From Bacillota bacterium (GTDB lineage Bacteria > Bacillota > Clostridia > Lutisporales > Lutisporaceae), in assembly GCA_023230985.1 (NCBI GenBank), contig JALNWH010000030.1:1-18499 (forward strand): a stretch of DNA of 18,499 nucleotides. Direction: 5' to 3'. Positions 5,756 to 14,265 of this stretch are shown here, in pieces. The notes beneath the pieces were generated by a model. It ran no database searches and had not been told where the DNA came from. It saw only the letters and a program-made list of their open reading frames with translations. Position 1 is the first letter of the stretch. Each line of letters opens with the position of its first letter. A program made the position numbers and the translations under genes.

Positions 5756-7189
5756 TCAGTCTTCTAGTCTTTCCAGTAGCATGCTATTTATCATCTTGGG
5801 GTTTGCCTTGCCCTTGGATATTTTCATTGCTTGCCCTACCAAATATTTTAATGCATTGCTTTTACCATTTTTATAAGCTTCTACGGATTCTTGATTATTC
5901 GCCAATACCTCATTTACCAATTCTCCTATTGCATCTTCATCACTGATTTGTTTTAGCCCCAGTTTATCCAACAATGTCTTTGGCTCCTTACCGGTATCAA
6001 ACATTTCCTCAAAAACCAGTTTAGCCGCACTGCTGTTTAAAAGGCCTTCATCTATTAAATCTATAAGTTCTCTTAAGTACTCCGGCGGAAATTTAATATT
6101 TGAAATTTCCTGTTCTCTTTCCTTTAATATCCTTAATACCTCTCCCATAACCCAATTGCTGACCGCCTTTGGATTTTTATAATCCTTTGCACATCTTTCA
6201 AAAAACACGGATAAATCTTTGGACAAGGTTAGTACAGAAGCATCATATTTAGGTATACCATATTGTTTTACAAATCTATTTCTTTTGAAATCGGGCAATT
6301 CCGGCAGGTTTGTTTTTATTTCCTTTATCCATTCCGGTTCCAAAACTATGGGAACCAAATCGGCCTCGGGAAAATTTCTATAATCATAGGTTTTATCCTT
6401 TGCCCTCATGGCTATTGTAATAGACTTAGCATCATCCCATCTTCTCGTCTCCGGTGCCACTTCTTCCCCTTGTAACAATATCTCCGTCTGTCTCTTTACT
6501 TCAAATTCCAATGCCCTTTCCAAAGATTTCATTGAATTCATATTCTTTATTTCAGATTTCACACCGAATTTTTCTTCATCAATAGGCCTTAGTGAAATAT
6601 TTGCATCACATCTTAAAGAGCCTTCCTGCATTTTACAGTCTGATATTTCAAGGTATTCTAAAATGCTTTTTAATTTCTCTAAATATAACCTGGCTTCTTC
6701 CGGGCTTCTGATGTCCGGTTCTGATACTATCTCAATTAACGGGACACCGGCCCTATTAAAATCCACTAAAGAATAATCCTCGTCACCGGCCCCATGTAAA
6801 AGCTTTCCCGCATCTTCCTCTATATGTATCCGTGTTATCCCTATTTTTTTAATTTCTTCATCTACTTCAATTTCAATGAAACCATTTTTACAAATTGGCA
6901 TATCGTCTTGCGAAATCTGATAAGCCTTGGGCAGATCAGGATAAAAATAATTTTTCCTATCCGTCTTGCTATATAAGGAAATATCACAGTTTAAAGCTAA
7001 CCCTGCCTTAACTGCGTATTCCACCACTTTCTTATTTAAAACCGGCAAAGCCCCCGGATATCCCAAGCAAACAGGGCAGCAATTAGTATTTACTTCACTG
7101 CCAAACTCATTTTTACAACTGCAAAATGCCTTGCTCTTAGTGCTTAGCTCTACATGCACTTCCAAGCCGATTACTGTTTCATATCTCAT
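5756..7189 (-). CDS. gatB: Asp-tRNA(Asn)/Glu-tRNA(Gln) amidotransferase subunit B
   Basis: This is the 477-residue GatB subunit, at the family's usual length. It binds the mischarged Glu-tRNA(Gln) or Asp-tRNA(Asn) and activates its side chain with ATP before amidation. The start MRYETVIGLEVHVEL is the family's typical opening, with the E10 and H12 region at the metal site. Cysteines 23, 25, 37/38 and 41 form the zinc-type cluster seen in many GatB proteins. The conserved YPDLPKAYQ and RCDANIS blocks follow. The C-terminal part (about 330-477) is the helical plus YqeY-like tRNA-binding tail. AGAGGTG upstream of the ATG supports the start. It is the last gene of gatCAB, 39 nt after gatA, with a strong terminator just downstream. 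Confidence 0.97.
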   Translation of the reverse strand: MRYETVIGLEVHVELSTKSKAFCSCKNEFGSEVNTNCCPVCLGYPGALPVLNKKVVEYAVKAGLALNCDISLYSKTDRKNYFYPDLPKAYQISQDDMPICKNGFIEIEVDEEIKKIGITRIHIEEDAGKLLHGAGDEDYSLVDFNRAGVPLIEIVSEPDIRSPEEARLYLEKLKSILEYLEISDCKMQEGSLRCDANISLRPIDEEKFGVKSEIKNMNSMKSLERALEFEVKRQTEILLQGEEVAPETRRWDDAKSITIAMRAKDKTYDYRNFPEADLVPIVLEPEWIKEIKTNLPELPDFKRNRFVKQYGIPKYDASVLTLSKDLSVFFERCAKDYKNPKAVSNWVMGEVLRILKEREQEISNIKFPPEYLRELIDLIDEGLLNSSAAKLVFEEMFDTGKEPKTLLDKLGLKQISDEDAIGELVNEVLANNQESVEAYKNGKSNALKYLVGQAMKISKGKANPKMINSMLLERLED

Positions 7190-7228
7190 TTAATTCACCT
7201 CTCATAACATAGTGAAATATACTTTTTC

Positions 7229-8689
7229 CTATAGTTTAGGTTTTAGTTTAGTATAGCTTGCATTATTTTCATAAGCATAGGCTGCTCTTAGTATTGTGGC
7301 CTCTCCCATATGTTTTCCAACCAATTGCATCCCTATAGGCAAACCTTTGCTATTATATCCGCAGGGTACGGTCATGGCGGGAACACCAGCCACATTTACA
7401 GGTACCGTACACAGATCACCCATATACATGGCCGCTTCATCCTTTATCTTACCCCCTATTTCAAAAGCTGCTGTAGGGTATGCAGGAATAACTAATAAAT
7501 CATATTTTTGAAAAGACTTATCAAAGTCTTCTTTTATAAGTCTTCTCACTCTAATTGCTTTATCATAATGAGTTTTATAGTTTTTATCTATCAAAGAATG
7601 AGTTCCTAATAAAATCCTGTTTTTTACTTCTTCACCAAGGCCTTGGCTTCTGCTCTTTGTATACATATCGTCTAAGTCTTTATAGTCATTTGCATTATAG
7701 CCATACCTGATACCATCAAGCCTCGCAAAATTTGAACTTGCCTCTGATAAGGCAATAATATAATATACGGGCAAAGAATATTCAGAATAGGCTAAACCGG
7801 TCTCTTCTATATGGGCTCCCAAGCTTTCAAAGGCTTTTAAAGCGGTTTTAATAGAATTCTTTACTTCATCATCTATACCTGTACCGTAATATTCCTTTGG
7901 TATGCCTATTTTTAAGCCTTTTATGTCCTTTTTTAATCCCTCTATAAAATTATCGTGTACAATATTCAGTGACGTTGAATCCTTTGGGTCGTGTCCATAT
8001 AAATAATTTAGTATAATAGCACAGTCATAAACATCTTTAGTCAGTACACCCACCTGTTCCAAGGAAGAAGCATAGGCCACCGCACCGTAACGAGACACTG
8101 CACCGTAAGATGGTTTCATACCGACAATACCGCAAAAGGATGCGGGCTGTCTTATGGAACCGCCGGTGTCCGTACCCAATGCATAAAAAGCTTCTCCTGC
8201 TGCCACTGCTGCAGCGGAGCCGCCGCTGGAACCTCCCGATACCATATCTAAATTCCATGGATTTCTCGTAACCTTATAATAGGAATTCTCTGTAGAGCTC
8301 CCCATGCCAAGTTCATCCATATTTGTCTTGCCTATCATAATTGCACCTGCATTTTCAAGCCTTTCATAAGCTTCTGCATTATAAGGAGGAATGAAATTTT
8401 CCAGCATTTTTGAGCCGCAAGTAGTTTTGACATCCTTTGTGCATATATTGTCTTTAACAGCCATAGGAATACCCATTAAGCTTCCGATGGTTTCTCCTTG
8501 TGCGATTTTCTTATCTATTTTATTTGCTGCTTCATGAGCTTTTTCTTTTGTTATAGTAATAAAGGAATTTACTTTATCCTCAACTTTATCAATCCTATCA
8601 AATACACTATCTAATAAATCTTTTGCGCTTATTTCTTTTTCTAAAATTTTTTCATGGACTTCATGAAGGGTTAAATCATATAAATTCAT
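7229..8689 (-). CDS. gatA: Asp-tRNA(Asn)/Glu-tRNA(Gln) amidotransferase subunit A (amidase)
   Basis: This 486-residue glutaminase subunit releases ammonia from glutamine and channels it to GatB. The amidase-signature catalytic triad is complete: K79 (AVKD), cis-Ser S154 in SGGSSGGS and nucleophile S178 in GTDTGGSIRQP, the same numbering as described for Staphylococcus aureus GatA. An organism with GatCAB usually makes Gln-tRNA, and often Asn-tRNA, by the indirect route; no glnS or asnS can be judged from this window. The ribosome site GAAGGTGA precedes the ATG. The gene begins 17 nt after gatC and is followed by gatB. Confidence 0.97.
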   Translation of the reverse strand: MNLYDLTLHEVHEKILEKEISAKDLLDSVFDRIDKVEDKVNSFITITKEKAHEAANKIDKKIAQGETIGSLMGIPMAVKDNICTKDVKTTCGSKMLENFIPPYNAEAYERLENAGAIMIGKTNMDELGMGSSTENSYYKVTRNPWNLDMVSGGSSGGSAAAVAAGEAFYALGTDTGGSIRQPASFCGIVGMKPSYGAVSRYGAVAYASSLEQVGVLTKDVYDCAIILNYLYGHDPKDSTSLNIVHDNFIEGLKKDIKGLKIGIPKEYYGTGIDDEVKNSIKTALKAFESLGAHIEETGLAYSEYSLPVYYIIALSEASSNFARLDGIRYGYNANDYKDLDDMYTKSRSQGLGEEVKNRILLGTHSLIDKNYKTHYDKAIRVRRLIKEDFDKSFQKYDLLVIPAYPTAAFEIGGKIKDEAAMYMGDLCTVPVNVAGVPAMTVPCGYNSKGLPIGMQLVGKHMGEATILRAAYAYENNASYTKLKPKL

Positions 8690-8706
8690 TAATTCACCTT
8701 CTTTCG

Positions 8707-8988
8707 TTATTCAATTATTTTACTTACTTTTATGCAACCGTACAATTTTTCCGGAGCATTCTCCAATATTATATTTCTTTCAAGAGAAGGCATAACCGCA
8801 TCTTCTCTCATCACATTAATAGTTTCATTAACATTTACCAAAGGCTTTATATCGTTTGTATCTATATCTGCCAATTTTTCGGCATATACATCAAAGGCTT
8901 TTATTTTTTCTATAATCCTGTCCGAGTTTTCCTCATCATATTCAAGTTTTGCTAATGAACAGATATATTCTATATAGCCTTTATCCAT
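8707..8988 (-). CDS. gatC: Asp-tRNA(Asn)/Glu-tRNA(Gln) amidotransferase subunit C
   Basis: This 93-residue small subunit wraps around and stabilises GatA on GatB. The N-terminal helix region (YIEYICSLAKLEYDEE) and the C-terminal MREDAVMPS motif are typical, and the length is normal for GatC. The start at 8988 is preferred over one 14 codons upstream because it carries a ribosome-site-like AGGCGGTG (8994-9001) at good distance and fits the family start. That site overlaps the ligA stop codon (8993-8995), and the gap between ligA and gatC is only 4 nt, so translation of the two is probably coupled. Confidence 0.95.
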   Translation of the reverse strand: MDKGYIEYICSLAKLEYDEENSDRIIEKIKAFDVYAEKLADIDTNDIKPLVNVNETINVMREDAVMPSLERNIILENAPEKLYGCIKVSKIIE

Positions 8989-8992
8989 TTTT

Positions 8993-10999
8993 TCACCGCC
9001 TTTCAATCCAATTCTTGAAAGTCTCTTCATCTATTACTTGTATTCCCAACTCGTTGGCTTTTTGCAGCTTGGAACCTGCTTCTTCTCCGGCTAAAACATA
9101 ATCCGTCTTCTTGCTTACACTGCCTGTCACCTTGCCGCCAAAGCCCTCTATAATCTCTTTTGCCCTATCTCTTTTAAAATCCGTTAAAGTACCGGTAAGT
9201 ACAAAGGTCTTGCCTAAAAAGTTTTCATTGATTTCTATGGCTTTCCTTTCAGATTTCATATTTACTCCTAAATTCCTAAATTTCTCAACAAGGGCAGTGT
9301 TTCGCTCTTCTTTAAAAAAAGTCACAATACTTTTTGCCATCTTTTCCCCTATTTCGTTAACGGATATAAGTTCCTCATAGGTGGCACCCATGATTTCATC
9401 AATGTTCTCAAAGGCTTCCGATAAAAGCTTTGATGCTCTTTGGCCTATCATTCTTATACCCAATGCAAATATTAATCTATCCAGGGAATTCGCCTTTGAG
9501 TTTTCAATAGAATTAAGCAAATTATTAACCGACTTTTCACCCATTCGTTCAATATTCACCAGTTCTTCTCTTCGATCTTTTAATAAATACAAATCTCCCG
9601 CATCACTAATAAAATTATTATCCAAAAGCATGGAAATAATCTGGGGTCCAAGTCCGTCGATATTCATTGCATCCCTTGAAACGAAATGAAAAAGTGCCCT
9701 TCTTAATTGAGCAGGACATGAGTTATTGGTACATCTGGTTGCGGATTCACCTTCCGGCCTTATGGCATCTGCACCGCAAACAGGACAGTATTTAGGCATT
9801 TCAAAAATCTTTTCCGTGCCCGTCCTTTCATCCAGGACTACTTCAACAACTTCCGGTATTATATCTCCGGCTTTTTGCAATACAACCCTGTCACCGATTC
9901 TTATATCCTTTTCTCTTATATAATCTTCATTATGGAGAGTGGCTCTGCTAACTAAGGAACCGGCTATTCTGACAGGCTCCAATACAGCAGCGGGAGTCAA
10001 TACTCCTGTTCTACCCACCTGTACTTCAATATCCAATAGCTCAGTTTTTTTCTTTTCCGGAGGAAATTTATATGCTACAGACCACCTTGGGGCTTTTACC
10101 GTGCTCCCAAGAATTTCACGCTGCCGAAAATCATTTACTTTTATAACTAAACCATCTATTTCAAAGGGAAGTTCGCCTCTTTTATCAGCCCATATTTGAC
10201 ATTGCTCCCATACTTCGTTCCAGCTTTTGCACAATATTAGATAAGGGCTAGTTTTTAATCCTATTTCCTTTAAATAATTCATAGCTTCAATATGGGTATG
10301 AAACCGGTCATAATCAATGTTTTCCATGCTGAATACTATTATATTCAAAGGCCTCTTAGCTGTAATACTTGAATCAAGTTGCCTTAAGGAGCCGGCAGCA
10401 GCATTTCTGGGATTTGCAAAAACTGCCTCTTCTGTTTCCTCTCTACGGGCATTAAGTGCAAAGAAATTTTCTTTTGATATGTAAACTTCGCCTCTTACTT
10501 CAACATCTGCGGCTTCATTCAATCTCAAAGGAATGGTTTTAACAGTCTTTAAATTTGAAGTAATATCCTCGCCTTTTATTCCATTTCCTCTAGTGGCTCC
10601 TCTTATAAAGGATCCGTTTTCATAATTTAATATGACGGTCAGCCCATCAATTTTTAGCTCTACAACGTATTCAACATCCGTAGTACCCAGTAGTCTTTTG
10701 ATTCTGTTATCAAAATTTTTAATATCCCCTTCATCAAATACATTGCCCAAACTTAGTTTAGGAGTACTATGTATTACTTCATTAAAGCCCTCCAGTATTT
10801 CGCCGCCTACTTTTTGGGTTGGAGAATCCGGATATTTATATTGGGGATATTCATCTTCCAGACTTATTAATTCTTTCATTAAAAGGTCATATTCATAATC
10901 GCTGATTTCCGGGTCATCTAATACGTAATAGCGATAATTATGAAAATTAATTTGTTCTATTAATTCCTTTATTCTTTCTTCTATTTTTACGTAATCCAT
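8993..10999 (-). CDS. ligA: NAD-dependent DNA ligase
   Basis: This 668-residue replicative ligase seals nicks using NAD+. In order: the Ia domain (HNYRYYVLDDPEISDYEYD, about 20-38), the adenylation domain with the AMP-accepting lysine K116 in KIDG, an OB fold (about 320-400), a four-cysteine zinc finger (C405, C408, C423, C428), helix-hairpin-helix repeats (about 440-570) and a BRCT domain (about 590-668, beginning ENFLGKTFVLTG). All expected parts are present, at normal length. GGGAG upstream of the ATG supports the start. It follows pcrA after a 139-nt gap containing hairpins but no clear terminator, and it runs straight into gatC. The order pcrA-ligA-gatCAB is common in Firmicutes. Confidence 0.97.
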   Translation of the reverse strand: MDYVKIEERIKELIEQINFHNYRYYVLDDPEISDYEYDLLMKELISLEDEYPQYKYPDSPTQKVGGEILEGFNEVIHSTPKLSLGNVFDEGDIKNFDNRIKRLLGTTDVEYVVELKIDGLTVILNYENGSFIRGATRGNGIKGEDITSNLKTVKTIPLRLNEAADVEVRGEVYISKENFFALNARREETEEAVFANPRNAAAGSLRQLDSSITAKRPLNIIVFSMENIDYDRFHTHIEAMNYLKEIGLKTSPYLILCKSWNEVWEQCQIWADKRGELPFEIDGLVIKVNDFRQREILGSTVKAPRWSVAYKFPPEKKKTELLDIEVQVGRTGVLTPAAVLEPVRIAGSLVSRATLHNEDYIREKDIRIGDRVVLQKAGDIIPEVVEVVLDERTGTEKIFEMPKYCPVCGADAIRPEGESATRCTNNSCPAQLRRALFHFVSRDAMNIDGLGPQIISMLLDNNFISDAGDLYLLKDRREELVNIERMGEKSVNNLLNSIENSKANSLDRLIFALGIRMIGQRASKLLSEAFENIDEIMGATYEELISVNEIGEKMAKSIVTFFKEERNTALVEKFRNLGVNMKSERKAIEINENFLGKTFVLTGTLTDFKRDRAKEIIEGFGGKVTGSVSKKTDYVLAGEEAGSKLQKANELGIQVIDEETFKNWIERR

Positions 11000-11049
11000 A
11001 AAGGTACTCCCTTCTATAGTTTTACGGCCTTTTTACCCGCACTGTCTAC

Positions 11050-11106
11050 TCTGAGCAAAGCGAAGAGTCTTTTGCTTTGATGGGAAGGTTCTTCGTCTCA
11101 AGCTCT
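11050..11106. repeat. Fold-back intergenic repeat (copy 2) between pcrA and ligA
   Basis: GAGC and CGAAGA (11053-11066) pair with TCTTCG and GCTC (11090-11105), forming a long imperfect hairpin. The internal GCGAAGAGTCTT resembles GCGAAGAATCTT of the element at 13138-13212, so the two look like diverged members of one dispersed family. It lies between co-oriented genes and could affect pcrA-ligA mRNA processing. Confidence 0.5.
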
Positions 11107-11115
11107 TTAGAATGA

Positions 11116-11135
11116 TGGTATCATTGATGATACCA
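11116..11135. repeat. Perfect short palindrome just after pcrA
   Basis: TGGTATCA and TGATACCA pair around TTGA, 3 nt past the pcrA stop. No T-run follows on the minus strand, so it is not a standard terminator there; it may stabilise the 3' end or attenuate transcription into ligA. Confidence 0.6.
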
Positions 11136-11138
11136 CTT

Positions 11139-13073
11139 TTAAAATAAATTACCTGACAATTTCAATACAAGGTCATCAGGTATTTCTTTTAAAAATCTGG
11201 ATTCCATAGTATAAGAAGTATTACCATATAAAGTCCTTTTAAAAGCCGAGGTTAAATAAAGCTCTTGCTTCGCTCTGGTAATACCAACATACATAAGCCT
11301 TCTTTCCTCTTCCAAACGATTATCCTCCAATATAGCCCTCATGCTTGGGAAAAGTCCTTCTTCCATACCGCTGATAAATACAACAGGAAATTCCAATCCC
11401 TTGGCACTATGCAAAGTCATTAAAGTAATCCCTTCTCTTTCCTCGTCCAGACTATCTATATCAGACATCAAGGCCAGGCTTTCTAAAAAGGCGGTTAAAG
11501 ATTTATCTTCGTTCTTATTTTCAAATTCTATTGCCGCCGATAATAATTCCTTTATGTTTTCAGCCCTTCCTTTGTCCTCTTCATTACCTTTTTCCAATTC
11601 TTCTAAGTATCCGCTTTTTTCTATAACTTCCTTTATTATAACGGAGATGCTTTCATTCTCCGCTATTGTCATAAGCTCCGTCATCAATTCTATAAACTCT
11701 TTAATCTTACCTTTAGCTCTTTTGCTTACTCCCTTAACATCGTCAATGGACAAAAGTGCTCCGTAAAGAGAATCATTATTTTCCCTTGAATAGTCTTCCA
11801 ATGCCTCAAGTGTAGCTTTCCCTAAACCGCGCTTAGGTATGTTTATAATCCTTTGTAGGCTCATATCTCCCTCCGGGTCTTGTATCACACGTAAATAAGC
11901 TATTATATCTTTTATTTCTTTTCTGTCATAAAATCGGTGAGCGCCTACAATTTTATAAGGAATACTGTTGGCAATGCAAAGTTCCTCAAATATACGTGAT
12001 TGGGCATTTGTCCTATATAATACTGCAAAATCGTTCAAACCTCTTATTCCCAAGGAATTATCAATTTCACCCATGATAAAAGAAGCCTCTTCCCTTTCAT
12101 CCCCACCCTTAAAATATATAATAGGTGTTCCTTCTGTTCTTTCCGTCCAAAGCTTTTTACTTTTTCTTCCGTAGTTGTTTCTGATAACACTATTGGCCGC
12201 TTGTAATATTCTTTGTGTAGAACGATAATTCTGTTCAAGCTTGATAACCTTAGCATTGGGAAAATCTTTTTCAAAGTTTAAAATATTCCTGATATCTGCA
12301 CCTCTCCACTCATATATGGATTGGTCATCATCACCTACTACACAAAGATTACCATGCTCCTTAGCTAAAAGGTTAATCAGCTTATACTGACAATTATTCG
12401 TATCCTGATACTCGTCCACCATAATATAATTAAACTTTTGTTGATACTTTCTCAAAATGTTTTCATTATTATTTAGAAGCTTTACCGTATTAAAAAGAAT
12501 ATCGTCAAAATCCATAGCATTATTGGCTCTCAATTTTTTTTGATATAAAGTATATATATCGCTTTTTTTCTTAAGACGAAAATCGCTTCCGTATCTTTCT
12601 GCGAACTTTACCGGATCCTCCAATAAATCCTTAGCCTTTGAAATAGTAGATATCATCTCTCTTGGCGGAAAGTTTTTTTCATTATAGTTCAATTCCTTTA
12701 AACAATCTTTCATAAGCTTTTGCTGATCGTATCCATCAACTATGATGAAATTCTTTTTATACCCTTCCAAAAACTCCGATTCAATGCGGAGTATTCTTGC
12801 ACAAGCTGAATGAAACGTGGATATCCACATGTCATGAGGAGTTTTCAAAAGACTCATTACCCTGTCTTTCATTTCATTAGCAGCTTTATTTGTAAATGTT
12901 ATAGCCAATATGCTTGAAGGATATACACCTACTTCTTCTATGAGATATGCTATCCTGTAGGTTAAAACACGAGTCTTGCCGGAGCCGGCACCTGCAAAAA
13001 TCAAAAGAGGGCCTTCTTTATGTAAAACTGCTTCTCTTTGTTCCTTGTTTAATTTATTTAAAAAATTATCCAT
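11139..13073 (-). CDS. pcrA: ATP-dependent DNA helicase PcrA/UvrD type, C-terminally short
   Basis: This is a 644-residue superfamily 1A helicase for DNA repair and replication. The start at 13073 is chosen because GGAGGT lies 4 nt upstream; the in-frame ATG at 13085 would begin inside that ribosome site. Motifs present: Walker A GAGSGKT (about 28-34), AITFTNKAANEM (about 57-68), DEYQD (220-224), QSIYEWRGAD, QNYRSTQ, LMTLHSAKGLEFPVVF and VGITRAK. Family members such as Bacillus PcrA are about 720-740 residues and end in a Tudor-like domain that contacts RNA polymerase. Here the protein stops soon after the last helicase motif (SRFLKEIPDD, then 11 more residues), so about 80-90 residues are missing. 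The gene heads the pcrA-ligA-gatCAB group. UvrD-like paralogues are possible alternatives to the exact name. Confidence 0.9.
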   Translation of the reverse strand: MDNFLNKLNKEQREAVLHKEGPLLIFAGAGSGKTRVLTYRIAYLIEEVGVYPSSILAITFTNKAANEMKDRVMSLLKTPHDMWISTFHSACARILRIESEFLEGYKKNFIIVDGYDQQKLMKDCLKELNYNEKNFPPREMISTISKAKDLLEDPVKFAERYGSDFRLKKKSDIYTLYQKKLRANNAMDFDDILFNTVKLLNNNENILRKYQQKFNYIMVDEYQDTNNCQYKLINLLAKEHGNLCVVGDDDQSIYEWRGADIRNILNFEKDFPNAKVIKLEQNYRSTQRILQAANSVIRNNYGRKSKKLWTERTEGTPIIYFKGGDEREEASFIMGEIDNSLGIRGLNDFAVLYRTNAQSRIFEELCIANSIPYKIVGAHRFYDRKEIKDIIAYLRVIQDPEGDMSLQRIINIPKRGLGKATLEALEDYSRENNDSLYGALLSIDDVKGVSKRAKGKIKEFIELMTELMTIAENESISVIIKEVIEKSGYLEELEKGNEEDKGRAENIKELLSAAIEFENKNEDKSLTAFLESLALMSDIDSLDEEREGITLMTLHSAKGLEFPVVFISGMEEGLFPSMRAILEDNRLEEERRLMYVGITRAKQELYLTSAFKRTLYGNTSYTMESRFLKEIPDDLVLKLSGNLF

Positions 13074-13077
13074 TATG

Positions 13078-13083
13078 ACCTCC
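13078..13083 (-). promoter_or_regulatory. Ribosome binding site fixing the pcrA start
   Basis: GGAGGT lies 4 nt before the ATG at 13071-13073. It overlaps the first codons of the longer in-frame start at 13085, which therefore has no site of its own. Confidence 0.8.
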
Positions 13084-13117
13084 AAAATTGTTACTGTTTA
13101 TACCTAATTAATTAAAA

Positions 13118-13242
13118 CCACCGAAAAAGTAATTTTATTGTCATCCCGATTATTAGCGAAGAATCTTAATGCTTTGGTAAAACAGGATTCTTTATTACAT
13201 CCGGAATGACACTTTTTTTAAAGAACATGTGTTTTTCAGTGG
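13118..13242. repeat. Nested inverted-repeat element (copy 1), MITE/REP-like
   Basis: Outer arms CCACCGAAAAA (13118-13128) and TTTTTCAGTGG (13232-13242) are complementary except for one base. Nested inside, TGTCATCCCGA (from 13139) faces CCGGAATGACA (to 13211), and AAGAATC faces GATTCTT within them. The whole can fold into one long hairpin. Such TGTCAT-ended, GAAGAATC-containing repeats are found between genes in many bacteria; a related copy lies at 11050-11106. Confidence 0.6.
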
Positions 13243-13321
13243 CCTATAATTATTACTTTTAAGTAAATTTTTATATTTGTTACGATTACTCCTTTAATAT
13301 TATCTTATAAAAGTCCATTAT

Positions 13322-14197
13322 TCAAACTTTCTTAATAATTGCGATGACCAGCGATAGAAGTATTAGTATACCTCCAATAAAACCGCTTATTAGAATTGTT
13401 TCTTTTAATACAATAAATGCTAATATAGTAGTAAATAAAGGTTCTCCCAATAGAAGTATTCCTACACTTTCCGAACTTGCCACTTTTTGCGCCCTTGTTT
13501 GGAACAATGTGGACATGCCGGTGCAAAGGATTCCTATTACAAATATGGGAATCAATATGATCTTAAAATATTGAAAGTTTAAACCTTCATAAAACAGTAA
13601 TACGATAGTACCGCAAATGCTCACTACCCCAAGCTGTATAAGTGTAAGAATCATTTCTTCAATATCTTTACCTGTCCTATCCATCAAAACAATATATATG
13701 GAATAAAATACTGATGATAGGATTGCTAAAGTATCACCAATATTATATCCTGTACCATCCATACCTGAAATAAGCCTAAGCCCTAAAATAGAAATAATAA
13801 CACTAACAAAAATCCATTTAGACGGCAATTTTCGCCTCATAAAGCTTTCAATAAGAGGGACAAACAATACAGACAAAGATACCAGAAAAGATGACTTAGA
13901 AGCCGTTGTATATTTCAAGCACACTATTCCGGAAGCATATGCTAAAAATATAAAGAAACCCAAAGGTATACCTACTTTTAAATTCTCTTTATTGATGGCT
14001 TTGACAGTATTCGGTCTCATAGCAAAAATAAAAATAGTTGCTATAACAAATCTTCCTGTTAATAGGTGATAAGGCGGAACCTGCTCAATATACATTTTCA
14101 ATAAAACAGCACTAAGAGCCCACGCAAGAGATGTTCCTAATATCTCCAAGTAGGCTCTAAATTTCTTTTTCTCCAAAATACTAGTATTCAATTCCAA
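13322..14197 (-). CDS. EamA-type (drug/metabolite transporter superfamily) membrane transporter
   Basis: This is a polytopic inner-membrane protein of about 291 residues with roughly ten hydrophobic segments arranged as two EamA repeats; the first begins at about LGTSLAWALSAVLLK and the second at about GDTLAILSSVFYSIYIVL. Family members export metabolites, amino acids or drugs, and the substrate cannot be read from the sequence. There is no ATG near the start. The AGGAG ribosome site (14207-14211) best fits the TTG at 14195-14197 (9 nt away); the TTG at 14204-14206 touches the site and is too close. The gene lies after hom but has its own promoter (14234-14262), so any role in amino-acid export by neighbourhood is only a guess. 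Confidence 0.86.
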   Translation of the reverse strand: MELNTSILEKKKFRAYLEILGTSLAWALSAVLLKMYIEQVPPYHLLTGRFVIATIFIFAMRPNTVKAINKENLKVGIPLGFFIFLAYASGIVCLKYTTASKSSFLVSLSVLFVPLIESFMRRKLPSKWIFVSVIISILGLRLISGMDGTGYNIGDTLAILSSVFYSIYIVLMDRTGKDIEEMILTLIQLGVVSICGTIVLLFYEGLNFQYFKIILIPIFVIGILCTGMSTLFQTRAQKVASSESVGILLLGEPLFTTILAFIVLKETILISGFIGGILILLSLVIAIIKKV

Positions 14198-14206
14198 AAA
14201 TATCAA

Positions 14207-14211
14207 CTCCT
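14207..14211 (-). promoter_or_regulatory. Ribosome binding site deciding a non-ATG start for the EamA gene
   Basis: AGGAG lies 9 nt from the TTG at 14197 and directly adjoins the TTG at 14206. No in-frame ATG occurs for more than 30 codons, so a TTG start is needed. Confidence 0.6.
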
Positions 14212-14233
14212 GCTAATGAAATGCACAGATTTT

Positions 14234-14262
14234 ATTATATCAGAGGAGTGAGACATTAACAA
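14234..14262 (-). promoter_or_regulatory. Promoter of the EamA transporter gene
   Basis: TTGTTA (14257-14262), a 17-nt spacer and perfect TATAAT (14234-14239). The -35 begins 3 nt past the hom stop, so the transporter is transcribed independently of hom. Confidence 0.75.
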
Positions 14263-14265
14263 TAT

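Noticed and set aside
11116..11135. Intrinsic terminator after pcrA
   Set aside because: The palindrome lacks a T-run on the minus strand, so it was kept only as a repeat.
13086..13117. Promoter of pcrA (TATAAA box)
   Set aside because: The box at good distance has only a poor -35 (TTCGGT), so it was not listed as a feature.
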